Positions 52,727 to 61,028 of a DNA stretch of 64,000 nt are shown here, piece by piece. The position numbers and the translations under genes were made by a program. Source of the stretch: CAZSDU01 sp964429135 (GTDB lineage: Bacteria > Bacteroidota > Bacteroidia > Bacteroidales > FEN-979). The stretch spans positions 8,499 to 72,498 of the forward strand of contig CAYSAU010000017.1 of the NCBI GenBank assembly GCA_964429135.1, read 5' to 3'. The first letter of the stretch is position 1; each line of letters opens with the position of its first letter. Below the pieces are notes generated by a model. It made no database searches, was not told the DNA's origin, and worked only from the letters and a program-made list of their open reading frames with translations.

Positions 52727-53099
52727 AGCCTCCCATTGTTTCTATTCTTGATTTAATTTTTTTCGGAATATCCTGTGATTTTTTACCTTCAAAGAGTTCA
52801 ACCATTATAATTATTCTTTTACCACCAAAATTTGCTTCCTGACAATAAATTCGATCATTTCTTCCATTGTTTGTAAATCTCATTTCAAACATATTTTTTG
52901 CTTTGTCTGAAACATCTGCTTTGCAATATTTTTCCTTGTTCCTAAGATTTTCTTTTAGAATTGCTCTAATATCTTTAAATTCCTTATCAACACTATCCCT
53001 CATTATATAAGGCAAAATATCCCCAGCATTCTGATAATCAACCATTATAAATGTAGTTTGATGTTTACTAATATCTACAACAATAGCAATTCTTTTCAT
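52704..53099 (-). CDS. HigB-like toxin
   Basis: 131 residues. The C-terminal half resembles HigB/RelE-type RNases: KAKNMFEMRFTNNGRNDRIYCQEANFGGKRIIIMVELFEGKKSQDIPKKIKSRIE fits the pattern F-E-x-R...N--R-I-x...-I-I-x-L-x-G--K-K---P. The N-terminal part with VDISKHQTTFIMVDYQNAGDILPYI is not typical, so it may be a longer variant. As toxins of this family act on ribosome-bound mRNA, it is expected to be stopped by the next gene's antitoxin. A -7 box TAAATTTG lies upstream on the minus strand. Confidence 0.75.
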   Translation of the reverse strand: MKRIAIVVDISKHQTTFIMVDYQNAGDILPYIMRDSVDKEFKDIRAILKENLRNKEKYCKADVSDKAKNMFEMRFTNNGRNDRIYCQEANFGGKRIIIMVELFEGKKSQDIPKKIKSRIETMGGYEYEIQI

Positions 53100-53129
53100 G
53101 GCAAAATTAAGCTATAGGTTAATTGCAAC

Positions 53130-53137
53130 CAAATTTA
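53130..53137 (-). promoter_or_regulatory. -7 promoter box TAAATTTG (TAC operon)
   Basis: Minus-strand TAAATTTG matches TAnnTTTG, 31 bases upstream of the toxin start. It lies in the 86-base gap between the Argonaute stop and the toxin, so the TAC module has its own promoter. Confidence 0.5.
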
Positions 53138-53185
53138 TTAACATTTATTTTTAAAAAATCTTTCATTATACACATATTCAATCTG

Positions 53186-55231
53186 TTACAAAAACCATAA
53201 ATTATTCTTGCCAAATTCCGGCATGGTGCTGCTCTCGAAATGAGGGAAGATTTCTGCCACCATCTCGGGATATTTGATTGTTACTGGTAAATTCTGCTGG
53301 CGTACCGATTTCCAATACATACGGCTGAATTGATAAACCTGATCTATCAGGTCTTTTACGAGTTTATCGTCTTCCAACAGCTTGTTATCACTGGCAGACA
53401 TACTCAGTTTTATCGGAAACGGAAAACCTTCTGTTGATTTTGGCAGGGTGTTTTCGTATCGTGTATTGTTGCAAAGCAAAAACTGATTCCTGCCTATGCT
53501 GATAAATGTTCCACTTACCGGAATAAGTTCAGGACAATTCAAATCGAATAATACAAGGTCTTTGCTTTCTGTTTTATTAATGGTGATGATGATTACCGGA
53601 ATATCCAAGCCCATATCCTGCAACTCTTTTTTTATCGGTTCAAGTTCCTTATTGCTCATGGTCTTGTAAAAGTGAATTACCAAACGTTTTACTTCGGTGT
53701 TCTGTTTGCGGTAATTCTTTATTGCTTTGCTGATTGAGCCTGCCAGCTTGTACATATCATTTTGAGAGTAACACTCGAAACCTTTGAAATGACCATCGTT
53801 TGAGAAACAAAAAGCACTCCCGATATACCGACTTGATGAATTAGCCGATTTGAAAGCTCCTACACCAACAACCAATTCATTGTGCAATGTGCGATGCAAA
53901 CGCCAAGGTACACCATTGAGTTTTGCAAGAATGGCAACGCCAATATTGACTAAACTGTAATTGTAATTAGGGTCGGATATTTTTGTTGTTTCTATTACCT
54001 GCGATGTTATACCGTATTTTAGTAATTCTTCTTTGACCTGAAAGTAATATTGCCGTTTGGTTGTATCGGGATGGTTTTTACTAAAAGGGCTCAGATAAAT
54101 GGCAATGTAACGGATATTTGGGTCAAATGATTTACTGAAAAGACTTTGCCTGATTTCGGGCAAAGGATTCTCGTTATTTGTAAATGTGATTTGGTCGGCT
54201 TTGATGATGTTAACCGGAACTTTGAGTAGTTGATTGAGTTTGGGAAAATTTTTATACCCGTCTTTAAAATAGGTGTATAGCAGGTTTGCTTTGTCTTTCT
54301 CGCTTTCGTGGCAAATAAAAAACATATTGACATGGGCAAACGGACAATGAGAATATGGACCATTACCGATAAGTCCGGTATAGGGAACAATATCGGTTTT
54401 ATCCTGACCGAATTGTAAACGATTGCTGCCGGGTGTGGTGTTCTTTATCCTGATTGTTTCTACTTTAAAGTAATTTTCATCATTCAATGGAATAATACTG
54501 CTGAATTGCTTTGATTTTATGAATGTGCCAATGAAATAATCGAGGTTTGATTTATACACTTTGTACCTGTTGGTACCGTTTCTTTTGGGCTGAACAGGAA
54601 TATTTAGAGCATATTTCAGGGAATTGCTCAGGATAGGAAAGACGTTTTCCCAGTGGTACTTTGCTTCATCGGGCAATTTGTCGTATTTGTAAATCTGTTT
54701 TTCGTAAACAACCCTTTTAAACATGGTTGTTTCAATATCAAGGTCAATGATACTTTTTTTATGTACCAACGAAATACCGTCATAGGAGATGATAAGCTCC
54801 GGCGTGGCTGCATTGCGTGCAATTTGTACCCGAATGGTAAAAACTTTGTAACCATTGTATTCGGTGGTTGTTTCCTTTTTGTCATGAAACCATACTTCGA
54901 GGTCTTTTACAAAGTTGGAATTTACAACATCAGCAAAGGTTTTGAAGTGGTTGTAAATTAGCCATGCATAATAATGTTTTGCAAACCTTGTACACTTTGT
55001 AAGATCAACGGATATTACGGATTCCTTGTCGCTGGCATTTTCAAAATCGGAATAAAGCTGTTGTAGTTTTTTTGTGTTTGCATCAGGGATAATTTCTTCA
55101 ATGTTTAAAGGGAACTCGTAATGATTTATAGGCAAGCAACCGTTTTTCTTCTCGGTGTAGAAGGCAAAATCTTTCTTTTCAACCGGGTGGTTGAAAGTAA
55201 GAATGTTTAGTATAAGATTTTGCTCTGCCAT
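53186..55231 (-). CDS. Long prokaryotic Argonaute with an inactive PIWI domain
   Basis: 681 residues. N, PAZ-like and L2 regions fill about 1-370, with the pAgo signature LQFGQDKTDIVPYTGLIGNGPY near 270-295. The MID domain (about 370-450) has RQYYFQVKEELLKYGITSQVI and then VNIGVAILAKLNGVPW, fitting the Y-K-Q-K pocket for a 5'-phosphate guide end. The PIWI domain (about 450-681) has VVGVGAFKS with G458 where the first catalytic aspartate belongs, and IHFYKTM with Y522 in place of the second (usually in H-R-D-G). So it should bind guides and targets but not cut them. It lies between a Fic gene and a TAC module and has palindromes upstream. Inactive long Argonautes usually need an effector. Confidence 0.85.
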   Translation of the reverse strand: MAEQNLILNILTFNHPVEKKDFAFYTEKKNGCLPINHYEFPLNIEEIIPDANTKKLQQLYSDFENASDKESVISVDLTKCTRFAKHYYAWLIYNHFKTFADVVNSNFVKDLEVWFHDKKETTTEYNGYKVFTIRVQIARNAATPELIISYDGISLVHKKSIIDLDIETTMFKRVVYEKQIYKYDKLPDEAKYHWENVFPILSNSLKYALNIPVQPKRNGTNRYKVYKSNLDYFIGTFIKSKQFSSIIPLNDENYFKVETIRIKNTTPGSNRLQFGQDKTDIVPYTGLIGNGPYSHCPFAHVNMFFICHESEKDKANLLYTYFKDGYKNFPKLNQLLKVPVNIIKADQITFTNNENPLPEIRQSLFSKSFDPNIRYIAIYLSPFSKNHPDTTKRQYYFQVKEELLKYGITSQVIETTKISDPNYNYSLVNIGVAILAKLNGVPWRLHRTLHNELVVGVGAFKSANSSSRYIGSAFCFSNDGHFKGFECYSQNDMYKLAGSISKAIKNYRKQNTEVKRLVIHFYKTMSNKELEPIKKELQDMGLDIPVIIITINKTESKDLVLFDLNCPELIPVSGTFISIGRNQFLLCNNTRYENTLPKSTEGFPFPIKLSMSASDNKLLEDDKLVKDLIDQVYQFSRMYWKSVRQQNLPVTIKYPEMVAEIFPHFESSTMPEFGKNNLWFL

Positions 55232-55263
55232 TGAAAATGAATTAATTAGCTGTTTTTGAACGT

Positions 55264-55278
55264 GGGCATGGAATGCCC
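55264..55278. promoter_or_regulatory. Operator-like palindrome 1, GGGCAT-N3-ATGCCC
   Basis: First of three palindromes in the gap between fic and the Argonaute gene. GGG and CCC are 9 bases apart, as in the other two. A half-site ATACCCACG lies at 55313-55321. Confidence 0.6.
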
Positions 55279-55333
55279 GTGTTGTAATAATATGAGTAAA
55301 TATATTAAAATAATACCCACGTATTGAAAAAGT

Positions 55334-55348
55334 GGGTACGTAATGCCC
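55334..55348. promoter_or_regulatory. Operator-like palindrome 2, GGGTAC-N3-ATGCCC
   Basis: Second palindrome, same GGG/CCC spacing. Its left arm also pairs with the half-site at 55314-55320 (TACCCAC/GTGGGTA, 11-base loop). Confidence 0.6.
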
Positions 55349-55362
55349 ATGTTCCTGAAACG

Positions 55363-55379
55363 TGGGTAAATGATACCCA
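55363..55379. promoter_or_regulatory. Operator-like palindrome 3, TGGGTA-N5-TACCCA
   Basis: Third palindrome, perfect over 6+6 bases with spacer AATGA. Its centre is 30 bases from that of palindrome 2. It lies 12 bases before the stop codon of fic. Confidence 0.6.
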
Positions 55380-55390
55380 TATTTGAAAAA

Positions 55391-56482
55391 TTACTTTTTA
55401 AGAAGTTCATAAAGTGCTTTATTTATGTAAATTACTTCTTTTCCGATTTTCTGTGGAACCAATATTCCAATTTCGGCTAATTCGGAAAGATATTTGCCTG
55501 CGGTTTTTCGTTTAGCAATGCTTCTAAATTCCAGATGTTCGATTTTTGAATAAGGGTGCTCAAAAAGCAATTCGACTAACTCCTTTGAATAAACCAACGG
55601 TTTTTCGGTTTTCACTCTTTCAATGGTTTCAAGTATTAAGCCATTTATGCTGTTTACCTGTTTTATGGTATCTGTTGCGGTTTGTTCAATGCCTTTCAGA
55701 ATGTAGAGTATCCACGGTTCCCAAACTGCATTAAACGTAACATCACGAAGCAGACGGTAATATTCTCCCTTATTTTGAATAATGAATCCGCTGAGATAGA
55801 GAATAGGGCTATCCAATAAGCCTTTCAGCATCAGGTAAAGGACATTTACAATGCGACCCGTTCTGCCGTTGCCATCATAAAAAGGATGGATGCTCTCAAA
55901 CTGATAATGCTGAACTGCCAGCTTGATAAGTGGAGAAACATCTTCATCCTCATCCATATTGAGGAATTTTTCCAGATTGGACATAAGGTTGCTGATAGTA
56001 TCTTTATCATCGGGTGGGGTGTAAATAGTTTCTCCGGTGGCATTGTTTTTTAAGGTTGTACCGGGCAATTGGCGAAGCCCTGCGGTGTTTTCTTCGAGAA
56101 TATTCTGTACCTGAATAATACCGTTTGTGCTTAAAAATCCTTTGTTGCGGATAAATTCAGTACCTGAAAACAATGCTTCCCGATAGCGAAGCACCTCTTT
56201 GGTGGCAGAATCGGGTTTGAATGATTTGGCTGTTAATGCCTGGTATAACGAATCGTGAGTAGTAATCACATTCTCAATTTCGGATGAAGCTTTGGCTTCT
56301 TTTAAAACAATGGCATTGATGAGAATATTCTGATTTGGCAGCGTATGAGCCAAACCTTTTAACTCAGCCAGTGCAACGGCTGCCTTGCTTTCCTGCCTTA
56401 AAATAGCTTTGGTTTCAATTGCATCCCTGTCGGGTGGCAATAAAGGCAGTTCGTTATTTGGTATTTCAGGATTTAGAGCCAT
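55391..56482 (-). CDS. Fic-family AMP-transferase-like protein with winged helix
   Basis: 363 residues. The Fic motif H199-PFYDGNGRTGR is intact, with FESIHPF as its lead. An inhibitory helix motif [S/T]xxxE[G/N] is present near the N-terminus (S66-S-E-I-E70-N71), so activity is likely self-inhibited, class II type. The C-terminal ~80 residues form a winged-helix domain (YSKELVELLFEHPYSKIEHLEFRSIAKRKTAGKYLSELAEIGIL), which could bind DNA. Fic enzymes transfer AMP or other groups to proteins. It lies between the DUF262 and Argonaute genes; a palindrome CTCACC-N5-GGTGAG is just upstream. Confidence 0.9.
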   Translation of the reverse strand: MALNPEIPNNELPLLPPDRDAIETKAILRQESKAAVALAELKGLAHTLPNQNILINAIVLKEAKASSEIENVITTHDSLYQALTAKSFKPDSATKEVLRYREALFSGTEFIRNKGFLSTNGIIQVQNILEENTAGLRQLPGTTLKNNATGETIYTPPDDKDTISNLMSNLEKFLNMDEDEDVSPLIKLAVQHYQFESIHPFYDGNGRTGRIVNVLYLMLKGLLDSPILYLSGFIIQNKGEYYRLLRDVTFNAVWEPWILYILKGIEQTATDTIKQVNSINGLILETIERVKTEKPLVYSKELVELLFEHPYSKIEHLEFRSIAKRKTAGKYLSELAEIGILVPQKIGKEVIYINKALYELLKK

Positions 56483-56512
56483 GATACTTAAATTTTATTT
56501 GATTTTGTTCGC

Positions 56513-56529
56513 CTCACCAATGAGGTGAG
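56513..56529. promoter_or_regulatory. Operator-like palindrome, CTCACC-N5-GGTGAG
   Basis: Perfect 6+6 palindrome with spacer AATGA, 31 bases upstream of the Fic start. It has the same 17-base shape and the same spacer as palindrome 3, with different arms. Confidence 0.5.
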
Positions 56530-56562
56530 CAAATTGTAAATTGTTGAATTTCAATGTAAATA

Positions 56563-58374
56563 TCAAATGTAAAGTTTCCATATTTCTATTATTAGCTTTC
56601 GGATTATTTCCTGTCTTTCAGAAACTGTTATCATATTCCAAGTATCAAACGTTTTCAAATTATTAGTTGCAAAGCCATTAAATGCTGTTTGCTCTCCGAT
56701 TTTTATTTCTGAAAAAGTCCTCGTTAAAAAGATATTTGAGTTTAAATATGCTTTCTTCTTGACATCAAACCATTCGTTTGTTGAAATATCATTTGAGAAA
56801 TTCAAACTTTGATTTATTGGGGCTTCCAATAATGATAAGTTGCCAAACTTATATACCGTATTTTGATAATCATATTGATTTGGAAACAATGAAACAGGTA
56901 TGTTCTCTCCTGTTTGTGGTAAAATATGCTCTAATTGCTGGTCTTGATAAAAAGTAAAATTTGCCGAAGGGAAATTTACTTTTGCTCTGATATATTCTTC
57001 AATGCATCCTAATATGTATTTAATCCTGTATTGAGGGTTTAAATCACCTTGACTTCGTGAAGCAAACTGTGAATTAAATTTAGATTGCTGGTCAGATAAT
57101 TCTGTGTTAAAATCATTTTGTAAAAAATCTCTTAAAGCATCAATGGTATTCACCTTGCGCAGCTTTGCAGCCCAATTTGCAAATTTCTCTTCGTAAGATT
57201 TGGTGAGTATTCTATTTACAGCATAGTAAAAAATTAATGATTCAATGTTTTTAGCAAGTAGGCTTATTATTTCATTATCTATTGAATCTTTTAGTGCCAA
57301 TAGTAAAACCAAATGTTGACGAGAGTTTTTCTTACTTAAAAAGCCTATGCCTGTAATATTTGGAAATTGCAGGTCAGCATTCCAACTGGTAGTAGCTTTA
57401 ATGAATGAGCAATATTTTTTTGCAGCAGCTTTTAATTCCTTTGCAAATTCTACTGGATAAAGTTTGTAATTTATCTTTGCTTTGCCTTCATCAGAAATCA
57501 TCCATTTGTAGATTTCTTCTTCTCTAATTATGCCGTTATGATAGCGAGCCATTAAAAAATATCTTAAAAAACGCAATGGTTTATCGCCTTCGCCGCTTTC
57601 ATCAAGATTTTTCAACATTTCTTTCCATGTCTGTTTTATAGTTTCAAAATCATCTTCTTTGGCATTACTAAAAAGTAAATTTTTTAATAAATCCATGGCA
57701 TTAAGACCAACTCCACGTTCATTGATGGTTTCAAAGATTTTTAATGCACTTCCTAAATCATCAGGTTTTATTATTACCATTTCAACATTGGCAAGAAAGT
57801 AACTTATAAAATTTATAAGAACTCCATCATTATTGGCTTTTAATTCATTAAGGAAATCAAGAATGGTATTATATGCCTCGATCATTCTCTTTATTGAAGG
57901 AGTTATTTCATCTTCATATTTTTTGTTTCCTATGATTTTATTCAAATAATCCTTGCTTTCAGTGTATTGCAAAAACAACCTTGGAGTATGTTTTCGAGTG
58001 GATATATCATACTTGTACAAAAGCTCGTTAACGACTTTTAAAAATTCATTCTTTGCGGTTTCTAATTCATTGTCGGGTGCTGTGTAAGCATTTAAAATAT
58101 CACGAATTGCACATAATGTAAGCACAATAGTAGTTAACCGCTGTTGCCCGTCAACAACATCAAATGAGCCATCATCTCTTTTAACAATAATTGTTGAGCC
58201 TATAAAATAATTGGATTGTTTGCTTGAGAATGGCTTAAACTCATCATTAATATCTTGTAGAAACCTCGATACATGGGTGTCTGCCAACCATACATATTCT
58301 CTTTGGTAGTCAGGAACTACAAAAAAATAATCTTTTAACTTTTCAACTGATTTTACCTCGGCTTTAATTTCCAT
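56563..58374 (-). CDS. GmrSD-like DUF262/DUF1524 protein
   Basis: 603 residues, both halves of a type IV-like restriction enzyme in one chain. The N-terminal DUF262 (ParB-like) domain has VPDYQREYVW and D75-G-Q-Q-R79; the C-terminal DUF1524 domain is of the HNH type with H483 in LEHILPQ, then the downstream K-F-G-N-L-S-L-L and an N-containing final helix. GmrSD enzymes cut DNA with modified bases (for example glucosyl-hydroxymethylcytosine) with NTP help. It is 10 bases ahead of the Res gene's stop, thus in one run with the type III system. Confidence 0.88.
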   Translation of the reverse strand: MEIKAEVKSVEKLKDYFFVVPDYQREYVWLADTHVSRFLQDINDEFKPFSSKQSNYFIGSTIIVKRDDGSFDVVDGQQRLTTIVLTLCAIRDILNAYTAPDNELETAKNEFLKVVNELLYKYDISTRKHTPRLFLQYTESKDYLNKIIGNKKYEDEITPSIKRMIEAYNTILDFLNELKANNDGVLINFISYFLANVEMVIIKPDDLGSALKIFETINERGVGLNAMDLLKNLLFSNAKEDDFETIKQTWKEMLKNLDESGEGDKPLRFLRYFLMARYHNGIIREEEIYKWMISDEGKAKINYKLYPVEFAKELKAAAKKYCSFIKATTSWNADLQFPNITGIGFLSKKNSRQHLVLLLALKDSIDNEIISLLAKNIESLIFYYAVNRILTKSYEEKFANWAAKLRKVNTIDALRDFLQNDFNTELSDQQSKFNSQFASRSQGDLNPQYRIKYILGCIEEYIRAKVNFPSANFTFYQDQQLEHILPQTGENIPVSLFPNQYDYQNTVYKFGNLSLLEAPINQSLNFSNDISTNEWFDVKKKAYLNSNIFLTRTFSEIKIGEQTAFNGFATNNLKTFDTWNMITVSERQEIIRKLIIEIWKLYI

Positions 58375-58384
58375 AATGATGAAT

Positions 58385-61027
58385 TTATAATTGTTTAATC
58401 AATTCTTTTGCTTTGTCCACAGTATATGCTCCGTCTATGGCTTTTTTATCAAAGACCATAAAATAAAGAAAATCTTTTCCTGCCAACTCCGCCCATTTAT
58501 TCCCTAAACGACACTTAGCAGCACTATCAGAGTTATCCCTGTCATCTCCTTTGGTTTCGACAATGATTATTTTACCGGATTTTGAAACAACAATGAAATC
58601 GGGGTAATGATTGGATTTAAAGCCGTTAATTGAAAATCCTTTGCCTCTGCCTAAGTTGCGATGCCAGAAAGCTATATTGGGCAAACTTGCAATATCAGTA
58701 ATGACAGTAGTTTCAAAGTTGTTCATTGCACCCTCTCGTTCATATAATGAGTGACCAATTGAAGAACCTAATGGACCCGGAACAATCATTTCGGGAAAAT
58801 TCCAGATTGGTTCGGTTACAACCTTTCTGATTTTTATGAGGTCATTAAATTGACCTTCTGCGTAGGAATCCGCATGAAGCCTGATTTTTGCTTTAATCTT
58901 ATCAGAATAACTCCATTTTCTTACCAAAATATCCTGAAGTTGTTCGGCATTCAACTGTTTTAATATTCTTTCAACATAAGCCCGAATTTCCTGATCGGGA
59001 ATAGGGTACATGTCACCAACCAACTGAACAAGCTGATGTGCAATATCCTTTATTTGCCCTTCTTTTGGTTTGGCAAGAATATATTCAACGATAGGGTCTT
59101 TGACCTGCATATCTTCAATCTTGGTAAAGCGAGGGGCGTATTCGTCTTTCTTTATCTGTTCAATATCTACCTTGTACAAATCGGAAGTTATCTGGTCGAA
59201 GTCAATTTTTGAATCTTCATTGCTCAGTTTAAAATTTTTCAACAAAGATTCCTGGTTTAACAATATTTTATCGGTACCGAAAATATCGCTTTGTTGAACT
59301 TCTAAGAAAAATTGAGGTAGTTTAATGCCGGATGCCAAGTCTTTATTGACATCAACAATTCTGTATCGCTTTACTTTTTCTCCCATTTCCTGAAATATAT
59401 TTTCGTCAACAGGTTGCTGACTTTGTTTTTCAATAACTTCTTCCATCTCCCTGTTTTGTGTTTCAGCCATGTTTTCTATTTCTTCAATAGATTCTATTTT
59501 GGTGTCGGGAGAACTAATTGTTTCTGGATTAAATGAAATTCTTGCCGGAATTATTTCATCGACTGCATCCTTGCTTTCTTCATTCTGTTCAGGAAATAGA
59601 AAGGATTCGAGAGGTTTTTCAACAACCAGTTTCTTTTCATCTTCGGGCATATTGTCTTTTTGTCTGTAATCTTTCTCGCTGAAACCGGATGCTTGCAAAC
59701 CTTTGACAATATTTTGCAACGTATCGTTGAATTTTACAGATGCTGTTAAAACATAAGAAACATTGAGCAATGCAGCAGAATGTTTCATTACATAGGGCTG
59801 ACGCAGTACACGTCCTAAAATCTGTTCAACATCAACTGCTGATGATTTATCGGCAAGCGATGCGAGAATGTATGCAAATGGGCAATCCCAGCCTTCTTTA
59901 AGTGCATTTATTGTAATGATGTAACGGACAGGACACTCAGGGGAGCTTAAATCAATCCCTTTTAATTCGTCTTTTTCGGCTGTTTTTATCTTAATCTGTT
60001 CTTCGGGAATGCCCACTTTAAGCAGTTGTTCTTTGAGCTTGTCAAATGTTGTATTATCTTCATCCGTACGGGGTTGTGCCTGAAATAAAATTATTGGCCT
60101 GATGTATTTGCCTCCGTTTTTTGATTGTTCGATTGCAAGTAATTCCAATTTACGCTGAAGATGCAATGCACTGTTTATTACTTCTGTTTTATCGTGGTGG
60201 TTATAAACAATAACAGGAAGTTTAACCATGTGCTCCTTTTTCAATTCGATAGCTGGAACCAGACTAACAATATTGCTATTGTCTTTTGGTGTTGCTGTTA
60301 AGTCTAATACAAAAGAAGGGTTGAGGGCATTCAACATATCCACGCTTAAATTGCTTTCAGCATTGTGGCTTTCGTCAACCACCAAAACCGGATTCATGCT
60401 GCGGATTACATTGATTAATGCAGTGTCGTCGGTATCTTCGAGCAGGTGAGATTTATCTTTATACTGGCTGGCAAAAGTTGCCAATTGCCCGTTCTCCTGA
60501 TAAACTTTTCTATCCTCTTTATTCCTTGCCCTTAAACTCGAAAAACTCATTACTACAATGGAAAGCTGTTCTTTTACTACCGTAGGATTGAAGTTAGAGC
60601 CTTGCAACAAATCTTTCTTCTCGTACACTTCGACACGATGGTTGAATAAAGCATCTAATTTTTGCCTGTAAGGGTGATCGGGATTGCTGAGGTTGTTGAC
60701 TGTCTGGTCGAGCAGGTTACTCCAGGGAACCAACCACACAACTATCTTAGGAAGTTCAGATGAGTAAGCCGAGAATATGGTATGTAAAGTATTGCAGGCA
60801 ATGAATGTTTTTCCACCGGCAGTTGGAACTTTAATACAAACATGTGCAGCATTGGGAATAGTATTTTTATAGGGCTGCATCCCTTCATTATTTAAAGGAT
60901 TATATGGACCGATCCGGTCTTCCCAAAACTTATTAAATGCAGCATCGGTTTTTTTGAACCTCTGAACATAATCCAAATAGAGTTCGAGGTCTTTTATTAC
61001 TTTGTGTTGATAGCTTTTCAGTTCCAT
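58385..61027 (-). CDS. res: Type III restriction enzyme, Res subunit
   Basis: 880 residues. SF2 helicase motifs: Walker A PTAGGKT at 68-74, DESH near 215 (DEAH box variant) and TATPKDNSN, and the conserved QILGRVLRQPY. The C-terminal nuclease is PD...ETK with D810, E824 and K826. With Mod it cuts DNA after finding unmethylated sites with translocation. It begins 1 base after the mod stop. The sequence looks intact. Confidence 0.93.
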   Translation of the reverse strand: MELKSYQHKVIKDLELYLDYVQRFKKTDAAFNKFWEDRIGPYNPLNNEGMQPYKNTIPNAAHVCIKVPTAGGKTFIACNTLHTIFSAYSSELPKIVVWLVPWSNLLDQTVNNLSNPDHPYRQKLDALFNHRVEVYEKKDLLQGSNFNPTVVKEQLSIVVMSFSSLRARNKEDRKVYQENGQLATFASQYKDKSHLLEDTDDTALINVIRSMNPVLVVDESHNAESNLSVDMLNALNPSFVLDLTATPKDNSNIVSLVPAIELKKEHMVKLPVIVYNHHDKTEVINSALHLQRKLELLAIEQSKNGGKYIRPIILFQAQPRTDEDNTTFDKLKEQLLKVGIPEEQIKIKTAEKDELKGIDLSSPECPVRYIITINALKEGWDCPFAYILASLADKSSAVDVEQILGRVLRQPYVMKHSAALLNVSYVLTASVKFNDTLQNIVKGLQASGFSEKDYRQKDNMPEDEKKLVVEKPLESFLFPEQNEESKDAVDEIIPARISFNPETISSPDTKIESIEEIENMAETQNREMEEVIEKQSQQPVDENIFQEMGEKVKRYRIVDVNKDLASGIKLPQFFLEVQQSDIFGTDKILLNQESLLKNFKLSNEDSKIDFDQITSDLYKVDIEQIKKDEYAPRFTKIEDMQVKDPIVEYILAKPKEGQIKDIAHQLVQLVGDMYPIPDQEIRAYVERILKQLNAEQLQDILVRKWSYSDKIKAKIRLHADSYAEGQFNDLIKIRKVVTEPIWNFPEMIVPGPLGSSIGHSLYEREGAMNNFETTVITDIASLPNIAFWHRNLGRGKGFSINGFKSNHYPDFIVVSKSGKIIIVETKGDDRDNSDSAAKCRLGNKWAELAGKDFLYFMVFDKKAIDGAYTVDKAKELIKQL

Positions 61028-61028
61028 A

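Noticed and set aside
53186..55231. Short pAgo or APAZ-type Argonaute
   Set aside because: About 450 residues precede PIWI, including the L2 signature, so it is a long form.
55255..55385. Possible CRISPR array
   Set aside because: The repeated units are short palindromes of unequal spacing (30-40 bases), and no cas gene is near. They look like operators.
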